DNA of 58,396 bases from Candidatus Viridilinea mediisalina (lineage in GTDB: Bacteria > Chloroflexota > Chloroflexia > Chloroflexales > Chloroflexaceae), in NCBI RefSeq assembly GCF_002532535.1, contig NZ_NQWI01000025.1, forward strand, positions 1-58,396. Reading direction: 5' to 3'. The number at the start of each line of letters is the position of its first letter. Within the stretch, counting starts at the first letter, position 1. Below, piece by piece: positions 18,101 to 33,100 of this stretch. Position numbers and translations under genes: made by a program. Below the pieces are notes generated by a model, which was not told the DNA's origin, did no database searches, and saw only the letters and a list, made by a program, of their open reading frames with translations.

Positions 18101-21100
18101 GAATGCGGGGGGTAATCCCCTGCTTGATAGCGATATTTTTTCTGACACCCTGCGTACCATCACGACCACGCTGACTGCAGGCCAGACCGACCTGAGTTGG
18201 GATGCCGGTTTTGTGAGCGATGATGCTAACGCGGTCAGTATCGGTAACCGCGTCTTCTTCGATACCAATAATGATGGCTTTGATAATGATGGTGATGGTA
18301 GTGATGGCTCCTCCACCGGCATCCCCAATGTCACCGTGCAACTCTTCCTTGATGCCGACGGCAATGGCTTCCTGACCGGCAATGAGCAGACTCCGATTGC
18401 CACCACTACGACCGATCTTGAGGGCTACTACATCTTCACCCGTACTGCCGCGCTCGCTCCGCTCGCCCCGGGTCAGTACATCGTTGGCATTCCGCCCAGC
18501 CAGTTTGATCCGGGTGGCCCGCTTGAGGGCTACCACAGTAGCCACACGAGGATTGATGAAGAGGGTAGGCTCAGAGAGACCGCTGCGCAGCATCCCAGTA
18601 ATAATGACGACTGGGACGACAACGGGCGCACGGTGCGCTTTGTTAGCACTGATACGCTACATACCGCCTTCGATGTTGGCTTCCGCTTCTACAATGGCGG
18701 TGTCCTTAGCCGCCCAATTGACCTCACTGGCGATCAGCCTACCGACGAATTCCATCCTGATGCCGATCCTGGCGATCCGCTCTACGATCCCAACCCCGAC
18801 AACCGCAGCAACCTGACGATTGACTTTGGCTTCTATACCGCCAGCCTGGGCGATCTGGTCTGGATCGATAACGGCGATGGCGACGGCGTCTTGGCCGACG
18901 GCATCCGCAATGGCACCGAGCCTGTGACCCAAGGCGTCGTGGTGCGCCTCTTGTCCTCCGATAACACCGTCCTGATGACCACCACCACCAACGCGAGTGG
19001 CATCTACTCCTTCACCGGCTTGGCTGCGGGTGACTATTTCGTGGAGATTGACATACCGGAGGGCTTCGTCAGTACCCGCGATACGGCCAATACTGCCGAT
19101 CCCAATAGCAATGTCAACGACCACGATAAAGGTGTTGGTACGGATCCTGGTACGGCGAGGACTAATCTTTTTGAATTGAGGCCAGGTGTTACCGCTATCA
19201 GTAATACGGTCATTACGGAACTTGGCAGCACCTACGATCCCACTATTGACTTTGGTATCGTGCGCTACTACTCGCTCGGTAACCGCGTCTGGCACGATAC
19301 CAACAACAACGGTATCCATGACGACGGTGAGGCCGGTATCAACGGCGTGCGCGTGCGCCTCTGGGAAGTGACGAGCAGTGATGAGCTCACGCCGGCGCTG
19401 CATATCAATGGTACTCTTGTTGCCACCCAGACTACCGATGCGAACGGCTACTACCGCTTCGACAACCTCTTCGCGGGCGACTATGTGGTCGAGATTCTGG
19501 CGGAGAACTTTGAGGGTACTGGGGCGCTGCGTGGCTATCGTAGTAGCACTGGGCCGTTGCCTGGCTTGCCACTTGCCGATGTTCGTGTTCTTGGTGGTCA
19601 GGATCGAGAGGATGACGGCTTCCATGTTGGTGCTCTGGTGCGTAGTGGCACCATCACTCTGGGTGGTGACGATGGCGTTAGTGAGCCGACTGGCGACGAC
19701 GACCCCACTCCCAACCCCGACACTGATGGTGGCGAAGCGCCCGATAACCAGTCCAACCGCACGGTAGACTTTGGCTTCATTCCGATCTACTCGCTCGGCA
19801 ATCGGGTCTGGTACGATGCCGATAATAGCGGTCATATCAATGACGCTGATGGTGACAACCCCGGCATCCCCGGTGTCGTCGTGCGCCTGCTGAATGCCGA
19901 CGGCGTGACCCCGGCGGTTGACGTGACTGGCACTGAGGTTCCCACCCAGACCACTGACGCCAATGGCTACTACCGCTTCGACAACCTGTTCGCTGGCGAC
20001 TACATTGTTGAGGTTGTGGCCGATAACTTCAGCGGCGACGGGCCGTTAGTCAACCACTTCAGCAGCACCGGCCCCCAGGAGAAGCCCGACCCCAACAGCA
20101 ACAATGACGACAACCGCGATAACGGCCTGAATACGCCGGTTGATGGTGCGATTCGCAGCGGCATTGTGACTCTTGGCAGCGGCGACGGCAACCAAGAGCC
20201 AACCAACGACAACGATCCCACCACGAACCCCGAAGATGGCGAATCGCGCAATGATCGCTCCAACCGCACCGTAGACTTCGGCTTCGTCGAGCCGATCAGC
20301 CTTGGCAACCGCGTCTTCTACGACACCAACAACGACCGCCGGGATAACGATGGCGGCGGTGCCAATGGCTCCTCCACCGGCATCCCCGGTGTGCGCGTCC
20401 TCCTCTACCTAGACGAAGATCGCTCAGGAGATCTGGATGACGACGAGCTGCAGTGGATCGCCGAGGCGACGACTGATGCCAATGGTTTCTACCTCTTCAC
20501 CGCGCAGACTCATGAGGCTGGCTCGGAGCTTGCCGAGCCACGCGTGCTGCTACCCGGTAGCTACCAGATCGTCATTCCCGCCGATCAGTTTGAACCGGGC
20601 GGGCCGCTCTTCGGCTACCACAATAGCGGCGTGACGATCAACAACGCGGGCCAACTGGTTGAGGTAGCGCCTCCCACGCCGCCCAACAATGATCAGGATC
20701 ACTTTGATAAGGGCAGCCTGCAGACCACTGGCATCTTTAATGGCGGCGTTGCCACGTCAATCTTCAGCGTAACCGCGCGTGCCATGCCCACCGGCGAACC
20801 AGAAGGTGCTGGCACCGCCCCTGGTGGGATTGCGATTCTCGACGAAAATAGCGACCTGACGATTGACTTTGGTTTCTATACGCTCAGCCTGGGCAACCTC
20901 GTCTGGATCGATAATGGCGAGGGCGGTGGCACGCTCGCCGATGGTATCCGTAATGGCGATGAACCGGGGATGCCCAATGTCCCCGTGCGCCTGCTCTCGG
21001 CTAATGGTAGTCAGACGATCAGCAATACCGTCACCGATGCCAACGGCATCTACACCTTCACCGGCTTGGTTTCGGGTACCTACCGGGTGGAGATTGACAT

Positions 21101-24100
21101 ACCGGAGGGCTTCGTCAGCAGCCGTGATACGGACGAAACCGCTAATCCCAACGGCAATGTTGACGATCACGATAAGGGCGTTGGTAGTGCCACTGATACT
21201 GCGACGAGTGAGCCCTTCAACCTGACGCCGGGTAGCGAAGGTGCGGAAGAAAATAATGATGTTGATACCGCTACGGGCAGCACCTACAACCCCACCCTCG
21301 ACTTTGCTGTGGTGCGCCACTACTCGCTCGGCAACCGCGTCTGGGAGGATACCGACAATGATGGTATCCATGATCTTGATACCGAAGCTGGCATTGCAGA
21401 CGTTGTGGTGCGCCTCTGGTATGGCGATGGCACGACACCGGCGCGCCACATTGATGGCTCGCTGGTTGAGGACGAGATCACCGATGCCAATGGCTACTAC
21501 CGCTTCGATAATCTAGCTGCGGGCGACTATGTGGTCGAGATTATTGCCGATAACTTCACTGGCAACAATCCGCTGCGTGGCTTCCTCAGCAGCACCGGCT
21601 TTGATGGCGCCAATAATCCTTATGAGCCTGCACCCGATCCCGATAATGACGTTGATCTTGACGACAACGGCACCTTCGATCCGATCAGTGGCGGCGTGCG
21701 CAGCCTGCCCGTCACCTTGGGTGGTGGCAATGGCTTTAGTGAGCCAACCGGCGACGACGACCCCGACACCAACCCCGAGGCGGGCGAAGCGCCCGATAAC
21801 CAGTCCAACCGCACGGTAGACTTTGGCTTCGTGCCGCTCTACTCGCTCGGCAACCGCGTCTGGTACGACGTTAACAATAGCGGCGACATTGATGATGCTG
21901 ATGGTTCCAATCCGGGCATTGGTAATGTCGTTGTGCGCCTGCTCGATGACGAGGGTAATCCGGCTCTCTTTATTGATGGCACGCCCGTTCCCACCCAGAC
22001 CACTAACGACAACGGCTACTACCGCTTCGACAACCTTGGTGCGGGCAACTACATCGTCGAGATTGTTGCTGATAACTTCACCGGCGATGGGCCGCTGGTC
22101 AACTACTTCAGCAGCACCGGCCCCAACGTCTCGACGAATGCCAATGATGGCACTGATAGCAACGATAAGGGTATGGTGACGATGGGTGACGGGGCGATTC
22201 GTAGTGGAACGGTCAACCTTGGGCCGGGCAACAGCGAACCCGATGACGACAATGATCCCATTACCAACCCGGAGGATGGTGAGTCCGTTAATGAACGCTC
22301 CAACCGCACGATTGACTTCGGCTTCTACCGCCCGGTCGCTATCGGCAACCAGGTCTGGTACGACACCAACAACAACGGCATTCTTGATGACGGTGAAGTG
22401 GGAATCCCCGGTGTGCGTATTGAGCTCTTCTACGATGCCGATAACAATGGCACTATCGATCCTGCTGAGCAGACGCCGATTGCGGTGGTAACGACCAGCA
22501 TCACGGGTACCTACCTCTTTACCCAGCATACCAACCTTGATGGTTCGCCACTGACTACGACGCGCTTGCTGACGCCTGGACGCTATCAGGTGGGCATCCC
22601 CGCCAGCGAGTTTGCGCCAGGCGGGCCGCTCTACGGCCTCTATAGCAGCGGTACCTTCATTGAGGCCAATGGCACTATCAGCGAAAGCGCCGCGTTCGAT
22701 CCCATGCTTGATCCCAACGATGGGCGCGACCGAGGTACGCTCCAGACCACTGGTTTCTACACTGACGGCGTCTTGAGCCTGCCTGTCATCATGAGCATTG
22801 GCGGCGAGCCTGTAAACGAAGATCCCAGTGTAGACCCGCATCCCCCCTACCGCCTCGACAATAGCAGCAACCAGACGATTGACTTCGGCTTCTACGCCAT
22901 GAGTCTTGGTAATCTGGTCTGGCTTGATGATGGTGCAGGTGTTGGTGGCGTGGTCAATGATGGCATTCGCCAGCCCACCGAGCGCGGGTTGCTCACGGTC
23001 ACCGTGCGCCTCTTTGCCGCGAATGGCACGACGCTGCTCAGCACCACCACCACCGACAGCGACGGGCGCTACCTCTTCACCGGCTTGGTCTCCGGTACCT
23101 ATATCGTTGAGGTAGACACCAATAGCGGTGAGATCGCTACTCTCGGTTTGGTCTCCAGCCGCGATCCGGTTACTGCCAACACGCCGAGTAGCGACGATAA
23201 CGACGACAATGGCACGCTGGTGACGAGTACCACTGTGCGGAGCGTGCCGGTGACGCTAGTGCCGGGGACGTTGCCGACGCTTGAGAGCGATCAGAGCCTG
23301 ACTCGTGCCCCCGCGCTTGGTATGGGTGATCCGCGCGTCCTTGACCATCCCCTCACCCCCGACAACAACTCCAACCTGCACGTAGACTTTGGCTTCGCGC
23401 CCGCCGATTGGGGCGATCTGCCTGATAGTACGATTACCCATCCCGACCCCGAAGCTCCGCCGTTGCCGGTCTACAACACGCGGCGTGAGGATAATGGCCC
23501 GCGCCATGCCATTCGCCCCGGCCTGCTGATTGGTAGTACGGTGGATGCTGATGCCAATGGCCAGCCCCATTGGAATGCGCTTGGCGATCTGCCCGATGAG
23601 GATGGCGTCACCTTCCCCACCTTCTACACCGGCCTGCCTGCCGACGTTACCGTGGTGGTCAGCAATACTACCGGCACAACGGCGACGCTCTACGGCTTCA
23701 TTGACTTCGACCGCAACGGCGACTTTGATGGCGAAAATGAGGCGGTGAGCATTGAGGTGCCGAGTAGCCCCGATCCTTTTACCGCCATCCTGACCTTCAA
23801 CGTGCCCCATACTGCCGTCTTTACCGAGACGGTGGGTGCCCGCTTCCGCCTCAGCACCGACACCGGCCTTGGCCCCGACGGCTACGCCTCCGACGGTGAG
23901 GTGGAGGACTACATGGTCTCGTTGGGCGAGGTGATCCCCACCTACAGCCTGGGTAACCGTGTCTGGCGCGATCTCAACAATAATGGCTTCCACGATGCGG
24001 ATGCGGGCGAAACCGGCATCGATGATGTCCTCGTGCGTCTAACTAATACCGCTGGCACCACGGTCACCGACGTGCTGGGCAATCCGGTGCCTGACCAACT

Positions 24101-27100
24101 CACGCGCAATGGCGGCTACTACCGCTTCGACTACCTCATCTCTGGTACCTACCGCGTTGAGATTCTGCCAGTGAACTTTGACGAAGGTCAGCCGCTCTAC
24201 GGCCTCTACAGCAGCACCGGCATTCAGCAATCGGCGAATCCCAACAATAACATTGACCGTGACGACAACGGACTTGACGATCCCAACCCGCGGCTCAATG
24301 GCATCCGCAGCGGCGACATCACCCTGGGGCCGGACAACAGTGAGCCGACGGGTGAGACCGATCTTGAGCCTAACGATCCCAACCCCGAGCGCGAAGCGCC
24401 CGATGGCCGCTCCAACCTCACCGTTGACTTTGGCTTCGTGCCTGCCGACTGGGGCGATCTGCCACAGGGTATTGACGGCCTACCAAGCTACAACACCACG
24501 CTTGAGAACGACGGCCCGCGCCACGTCATCCATCCCGACCTGCGGATGGGTACGGAGGTGCAGCCCAATGTGGATGGCGATCCGCATCCCAATGCCGCTG
24601 CCCACGCTGATGATGATGGCGTCACCTTGCCCACCTTCTACACCGGCCAGACTGCCAATGTGGTGGTGACGGTCACCAACAACCTCACGACGGAAGCGAC
24701 GCTCTACGGCTTCATTGACTTCAACGGCGACGGACGCTTCGACGGCCCCGGCGAAGTGGTGACTGTCAATGTGCCTGCTGGCAGTGATGGCATTACTACC
24801 ACCCTCAGCTTCAACGTGCCCATGACCGCTACCTTCAACAGCGACCTGGGTGCGCGCTTCCGCCTCAGCACCGATCCCGCGTTGGGGCCGGATGGCTACG
24901 CGCCCAACGGCGAGGTGGAGGACTACTTGATCCAGGTGGTGCCCACCTACAGCCTGGGCAACCGCGTCTGGCGCGACGATAACAACGATGGCCTGCGCGA
25001 CGATAGTGAGCCGGGTATCGCCAATGTGGTGGTGCGCCTGCTTGATGATAATGGTACGCCGCTGCTTGATAGCAACGGCCTAGAGATCACCACCACCACC
25101 AACATCAGCGGCTACTACCGCTTCGACAACCTGCTCGCCGGTGACTACATCGTCGAGGTGGTACGTGAGAACTTTGCGGTGGGTCAGCCGCTGGAGGGTC
25201 TCTTCAGCAGCACCGGCCTGAACCAGTCGGCCACGCCGAACAACAACCGTGACGACGACGACAACGGGATTGATGATCCCAGCCCGTGGGATAACGGCAT
25301 CCGCAGCGGCATCATCACGCTAGGCGATGGGCCTGGTGGCGCGAATGAGCCGGAGAATGGGGATGTCGCCAGCCCCAACCCGCCGGGTGAAGCGCCCGAC
25401 GACCGCACCAATCTGACAGTTGACTTCGGCTTCGTTCCCTCTGACTGGGGCGATCTGCCGCAAGGCACTGGTTACAACACCACGCTTGAGAACGACGGCC
25501 CGCGCCACGTCATCCACCCCGATCTGCGGATTGGCGCGGAGGTGCAGCCCAATCTGGATGGCCAGCCTGATGACAATGCCGCCGCCCACACTGATGATGA
25601 TGGCGTCACCTTCCCCACCTTCTTTACCGGCCTGCCCGCCAACGTGGTGGTGACCGTCACCAATAACCTCACGAGGGAGGCGACGCTCTACGGCTTCATT
25701 GACTTCAACGGCGACGGACGCTTCGACGGCCCGGGCGAAGTGGTGACCGTCACGGTACCTGCGGAGAGAGATGGCATTACCACCACCCTCGAATTCACCG
25801 TGCCGATGACCGCTACCTTCAACAGCGACCTGGGTGCCCGCTTCCGCCTCAGCACCGATCCCAACCTGGGGCCGGATGGCTACGCACCCAACGGCGAGGT
25901 GGAGGACTACCTGATCCAAGTCGTGCCCACCTACAGCCTCGGCAACCGCGTCTGGTACGACCGCGACAATAGTGGCGACATTACTCCGGCTGATGGCGTC
26001 AACCCCGGCCTCGATAATGTCTGGGTGCGCCTGCTTGACGAGAATGGCAATCGGGTCAACGATGCCACGGGCAATCAGGTACCCGACCAGCAGACGAGCA
26101 ACGGCGGCTACTACCGCTTCGATAACCTGCCTGCTGGTGAGTACATCGTTGAGCTTATCGCCGAGAACTTCGCTGACGGTGCGCCATTTGATGGCTACCG
26201 CACCAGCACTGGCCCGGCTCACCAGCCGAATCCCAACGTGCCGACTGATAGCGATGACAATGGTATCGCCCATGCCAGCGGTAGCATCCGCAGCGGCGTG
26301 ATCAACCTCGGCCCCGGCGCGAACGAGCCGGAGGGCGAGAGCGACCGCAACCCCGATCCGTCTACGGACGCGGGCGAGTCGCCCGACGACCGCTCCAACC
26401 TCACCGTAGACTTCGGCCTCTTCACGCCGGTCAGGTTGGGCGACCTCATCTTCCACGACCGCGACAACAACGGCCTCTTCGATCCCGCCGTGGATAGCCC
26501 GCTACCCGGTTCGCTGGTGGAACTCTTCCTTGCCGACGGTATCACTCCGGCCCGCGACATCACCGATACGCTGGTGCTCTCGCAGACCACGCTTGCCGAC
26601 GGCAGCTACCTCTTCCCCAACCTGCGCCCCGGCGGCTACGTGGTGCGCGTCACCCCGCCCGACGGCTTTGTCTCCTCCACCGACATTACGACCACGCTCG
26701 ATCCCAACAACAACCGCAACAACGACGATAACGGGCTTGGCAGCGGCATCACGGGCACCGTCCAGAGCAATGTGATCACCCTCACTTCGGGCCTTGAGCC
26801 GGTTGACGATGGTGATACCGATCCCGATAGCAACCTGACGCTCGACTTCGGCTTCTACCGCCCGCTCAGCTTGGGTAACCTGATCTTCATAGACAACAAC
26901 AACGATGGTCTCTATGACCCCGATGTTGATGAAGTGCTACCGGGTGCCCTCGTTGAACTCTTCCTCGCCGACGGCACTACTCCGGCCCGCGACATCACTG
27001 GCACGCTGGTGCTCTCGCAGACCACGCTTGCCGACGGCCTCTACCTCTTCGAGAACCTGCCCCCCGGCGACTATGTGGTGCGCGTCACCCCGCCGACCGG

Positions 27101-30100
27101 CTACATCTCTTCGGACGACATTACGACCACTGCCGATCCCAGCAACAACCTAGACAACGACGACAACGGGATCGGTAGTGGCAGCGTTGATGGCAGCAGC
27201 CAGGTGAGCAGCGCTGTGGTGCAACTCCGCTCGGAGAGCGAGCCGGACGGCCCCAACAACGATGTCAACCTGCGCCTCGACTTCGGCTTCTTCCAGGCGG
27301 TTGCTGTAGGCAACCAGGTCTGGTACGACACCAACAACGACGGCCTGCTCAACAATGGTGAGGTTGGTATCCCCAACGTGCGCGTCGAACTCTTCTACGA
27401 TGCCGACCGCAACGGAACCATTGATGGCGCCGAGACCACCCCCATTGCGGTGGTGACCACGAGCATCACGGGTACCTACCTCTTCACCCAGCACACCAAC
27501 CTCGACGGCTCGCCGCTGGCTACGCCGCGCCTGCTCAATCCGGGTAGCTACGTGGTGGGCATCCCGGCGAGCCAGTTCGAGAGCGGCGGTTCGCTGCATG
27601 GCCTCTTCAGCAGCGGTACCTTTATTGGTGCGAATGGAGTCCGTGATGAGCTTCCCGCGTTCGATCCCATGACTGAGCGTGATGATGGGCTCGACCGGGG
27701 TACGCTCCAGACCAGCGGCTTCTACGAGGGCGGCGTGCTCTCTGCGCTGGTGACGCTGGAGATCGGAGAAGAGCCGACGGATGAACTTCCCAATGTGGAC
27801 GATCATCCTGAGTTCCGCCCCGACAACAACAGCAACCAGACAATTGACTTCGGCTTCTACGGCATGAGTCTCGGTAACCTGGTCTGGCTCGATGACGGGC
27901 GCAATGGCGGTACCGCCAACGATGGCCTGCGCCAAGCGAATGAGCCAGGCATTGCAGGCGTCACCGTGCGCCTCTTCGCGGCGGATGGCACAACCGAGTT
28001 GGCCTCGACCTTGACCGATGGCACCGGACGCTACCTCTTCACCGGCCTTGTCTCTGGTACCTACATCGTCGAGGTGGATCGCACCAGCGGCCCGATGCCG
28101 GGCTTGGCCTCCAGCCGCGATCCGGTGAACGCCAACGATCCGAGTGCCGAAGATAACGACGACAACGGCGTGATCATTACGGCCAATACCGTGCGGAGTG
28201 TGCCGGTCACGCTGGTGCCGGGGCAACTGCCCACGGAAGAAGAGGATCAGGACGAGACTCAGACGACCGGCATGGGCAACCCAGTCCAGCGCGACCACCC
28301 CAATACGCCCGACGAGAACTCCAACCTGCACGTGGACTTCGGTTTCGTGCCGGTGGACTGGGGCGATCTGCCGCCACCCTACAACACGCTTGATGCGGAC
28401 GGTGGGCCGAACCACGGTATCACCCCCGACCTGCGTATGGGTGCGACGGTGCTGCCCAATCTGGATGGCAATCCGCATCCCAATGCCAACCATCCCGAGC
28501 ATACCGACGATGACGGCGTGACCTTCCCCACCTTCTACACCGGCTTGCCAGCCGAGGTGACGGTGCGGGTCTACAACCAGACGGGACGCGATGCGATCCT
28601 CTATGGCTTCATTGATTTCAACGGCGACGGGCGCTTCGACGGCCCGGGCGAGGTGGTGACCACTACGGTGGCGACGGGCTCTGATGGTACCACTACCCTC
28701 ACCTTCACCGTGCCCATGACTGCGACTTTTGGCAGCGACCTGGGTGCGCGCTTCCGCCTCAGCACCGACACGGGGCTTGGGCCTGATGGCACTGCCACCG
28801 ACGGCGAGGTGGAGGACTACCTGATCGAGGTGGTGCCCACCTATAGCCTGGGCAACCGCGTCTGGCTTGATGAGAATAACGATGGCTGGCGCAATAACGA
28901 TGAGCCTGGCATTAACGGCGTGACCGTGCGCCTGCTCGCCCCCAACGGTAACCGCGTCAATGACGCCACCGGCAGCCAAGTGGCTGATCAGGTGACCAGC
29001 AGTGGTGGCTACTACCGCTTCGACAACCTGCTTGCGGGTGACTACATCGTTGAAGTGGTGCGCGAGAACTTTGCCGCAGGCCAGCCGCTCCATGGCCGCT
29101 TCAGCAGCACCGGCGCGGGCCAGGAGGCCAACCCCAACCTCGATGGCGATGACAACGACAACGGGATTGTCTCGACCACCCCGGCAACCACCGGCATCCG
29201 CAGCGGGATCGTCACCCTGGGCAACGATGGTGGCGCGAGCGAGCCCTTGGATGATAATGATGCCCCCGAACCCAACCCGCCAGGTGAAGCACCCAACAAC
29301 CGCTCCAATCGCACCGTTGACTTTGGCTTCGCCCAGGCCGATTGGGGCGATCTGCCGCAGCCGCGCTACAACACCACCGCAGCCAACAACGGCCCGCACC
29401 ACCTGATCACCGAGGGCTTGCTGCTGGGGGCAACGATTGATGCCGAGCGTGATGGCCAGCCCAATGCGAGCGCAACGGGCGACGATAACACCGGCATCAA
29501 TGACGAAGATGGGGTCTTCTTCCCCACCTTCTACACCGGCCTGCCCGCCGAGGTGGTGGTGACGGTCACCAACCTGACCGGACGCGACGCCTTCCTCTAC
29601 GGCTTCATTGACTTCAACGGCAACGGCGACTTCAATGGCCCGGGTGAGACGCAACGCCTGACGATCCCCAGCGGTGCGGACGGTGAAGAGTTCATCCTCA
29701 CCTTCAATGTGCCGATGACCGCCACCTTCGACAGTGATCTGGGGGCACGCTTCCGCCTGAGCACCGATCCCAACCTGGGGCCGGACGGCTACGCGCCCGA
29801 CGGTGAGGTGGAGGACTACATCATTCGTGTGGCGCCCACCTACAGCCTGGGTAACCGCGTCTGGTACGACCGCGACAATAGCGGCCATATCAACGCGAAC
29901 GACGAACCCAACTTCGGACGGGACGGCGTGATCATGCGCCTGCTGGACGAGGATGGCAATCGGGCGATTGATGCGACGGGCAATGAGGTGCCCGATCAGA
30001 CGACGAGCGACGGCGGCTACTACCGCTTCGACAACCTACCCGAGGGCCGCTACATCGTCGAGGTGATCGCCGATAACTTCACCGTCGGTGCCGCCTTGGC

Positions 30101-33100
30101 GGGCTTCAGCACCAGCACCGGCCCCAACCACGAGGCCGATCCCAACGTGCGGACTGATAGCGTTGACAATGGGATTGAGCATGGCAGTGGTAGCGTGCGT
30201 AGCGGTGTGGTTGTGCTTGGCCCAGGGGCGAACGAGCCAACGGGCGAGGACCGCAACCCCAACCCGGCTGCGGACGCAGGCGAGGCGCCCGACAACCGCT
30301 CCAACCTTATGGTTGACTTCGGCTTCACCGGCCCGCTCAGTCTGGGCAACCAGATCTTCCACGACCGCGACAACGACGGACGCTACGATCCCGAGGTGGA
30401 TACGCCGCTGGCCGGTGCGCTGGTGGAACTGATCTACCCCAATGGCAATCAGGTAACCGATGTCTTTGGCAACCCAGTGCAGCCGCAGACCACCGGAGTG
30501 ACTGGCACCTACCTCTTCCAGGATCTCTGGCCGGGCGACTACGTGGTGCGCGTGACGCCGCCGGAGGACTTCCGCTCCTCCGACGATGTTGAGGGCATCA
30601 CCGATCAGCCCAACAACAACGATGACCACTACGACAAGGGTATCGGCAGCAGCACCACCGGAACGGTGCAGAGCAACCCGATCACCCTCAACGCGGGCAC
30701 CGAGCCGGACTTCAACGGCTACGGCAACCTGCGCATGGACTTCGGCTTCTATCGCCCGCTCAGCCTGGGTGACCTGGTCTTCCATGACCGCGACAACAAC
30801 GGGCGCTACGATCCAGCGGTGGACTCACCGCTGGCCGGGGCGACGGTGGAACTGCTCGACCGTGAGGGCAATGCGGTGACCGATGCCGACGGCAACGCAG
30901 TGGGTAACCAGACCACTGGTGAGGATGGGCTCTACCGCTTCAACAACCTGAAGCCGGGCGACTACGTGGTGCGCGTGACGCCGCCGGAGAGCTTCCGCTC
31001 CTCGGATGACATCAGCACCAGCGCGAATCCCAACAACAATGTGAACAACGACGACAACGGGATTGGCAGCAGCACCAGCGGCCCGGTGAGCAGCAATCCG
31101 ATCACACTCACTTCGGGTGACGAGCCGCAGGAGGAGGGCTACGCCAACCTGACGCTCGACTTCGGCTTCTTCCGTCCGCTCAGCCTAGGTGAGTTCATCT
31201 TCGAGGACTTCGCCAACAACGGTGTCTTCGATCCCGACCGCGATCTGCCGCTACCCGGGGCCACCGTTGAGCTACTGCTCGGCGACGGCAGCACCCCAGC
31301 GACCGACGTGAACGGCAATCCGGTACCCCCGCAGACGACCGATGCGAACGGCAACTACCGCTTCGAGAACCTGCGTCCGGGCGACTACGTGGTACGGGTG
31401 ACCGCACCGCAAGGCTACGAGTCCTCAACCGATATTCCGGGCGTGACCAACAACCCGAACAACGACATCAACCTCGACAACAACGGGTTGGGCACTGGGC
31501 GCACCGCGAGCAGCAGCCCGATCACGCTCCGCTCGGAGCAGGAGCCGGACGGCAACTTCAACGATGCCAACCTGCGCCTCGACTTCGGCTTCTTCCGCCC
31601 CTCGACGATTGGCGACCGCGTCTGGCTCGACCTTAACAAGGATGGGGTACAGGATGCCAACGAGACCACGGGCGTACCGGGGGTACGGGTCACCCTCTAC
31701 GCCGCCGACGGCACCACGGTGCTGAGTACCACCACCACCGACGAGAACGGCTACTACCGCTTTGAGCGGCTCGGCGAGGGTGAGTACGTGGTCGGCTTCG
31801 ATTTGCCACCGGGCTACGAGCGCAGCCCGACCGGCGGCACCGATGACCGCACGCGTGACAGTGATGCTGATAACAGCACAGGGCGCACGCCGGTGATCAG
31901 CTTGCCACCGGGCACCACCGACCTCACCTGGGATGCTGGCCTCTTCTTCACCGGCAGCCTGGGCGACCGGGTCTGGTTCGACCGCAACGCCAACGGCATC
32001 CAGGATGCCGACGAGCAGGGCATCCCAGGCGTGACCGTGCGGCTCTACGCGGGCGACGGCACCACGCTACTGGCGACCACAACGACCGACGAGAACGGCT
32101 TCTACACCTTCCCCGACCTGGGGCCAGGCGAGTACATCATCGAGTTTGTGCCGCCAACGGGCTACCACATCAGCCCACCCAACCAGGGCGACAACCGTGC
32201 GGGTGACAGTGATCCCGATCCGACCACAAGGCGCACCGGCGTTATCACCCTGGAACCGGGCGGTAACGACAACACCTGGGACGCGGGGCTCTACGAGCGG
32301 GTACGCATCGGCAACTTCGTCTGGGACGACATCAACAACAACGGCCTCTTGGATGCTGACGAGATGGGCATTCCCAATGTAGAAGTACGGCTCTACCGCG
32401 ACAGCAACGGCGACGGCCAGCCTGACGGCGATGCCATTGCCACCACACGCACCAACGCCCAGGGCTTCTACCTCTTCGACAACCTCGTCCCGGGCAGCTA
32501 CATCGTGGAAATCGTCGCACCGGAGGGCTATGTCAGTAGCACCGGCGTCAACGGTTCACGGACTGGCCCCTACGAGCCTGCCCCGAACACCAACATTGAC
32601 GACCGTGATCGTGGCACCCAGCATGATGGCAACATTATCCGCAGTGGCACAATCACCATCTGGAGCCGTGAGGCACCGGATGAGGAGATTGACGGTGACG
32701 ACAGCAACGGCAACATGACGGTAGACTTCGGCCTCTTCCGCCCCGCCGCGATTGGCAACATCGTCTGGTTCGACCGTGACGGCAACGGGCGACGCGACGA
32801 GGGCGAAGAGCCAGCAGTAGGCGTCTTGGTGAGCCTGGTCTACGCTGACGGCACCCCCGTGCTCGACAGCTCCGGCCAGCCCATCCGGGTACGCACCAAC
32901 GAGAACGGAGAATACCTCTTCGACTACCTGACCCCTGGCAACTACCGTGTTGTCTTCAGCGACCTGCCAGAAGGCTACAACTTCACCACGCCAGGGTTGG
33001 ACAGCGATGCGAACCCCTTGGATGGTCAGAGCGACGTCGTAACCTTACAGCCTGGCGACCGCAACATGAGCGTCTGGGCGGGCCTGATCAACCCAACCGC

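Noticed and set aside
27150-29888. Long open frame (912 codons) on the minus strand inside the giant gene
   Set aside because: It is the antisense shadow of GC-rich, repetitive, Asp-rich coding DNA; its translation has no recognisable fold, and similar shadows occur opposite other blocks (for example 17274-18593, 21513-22841, 25320-26456).
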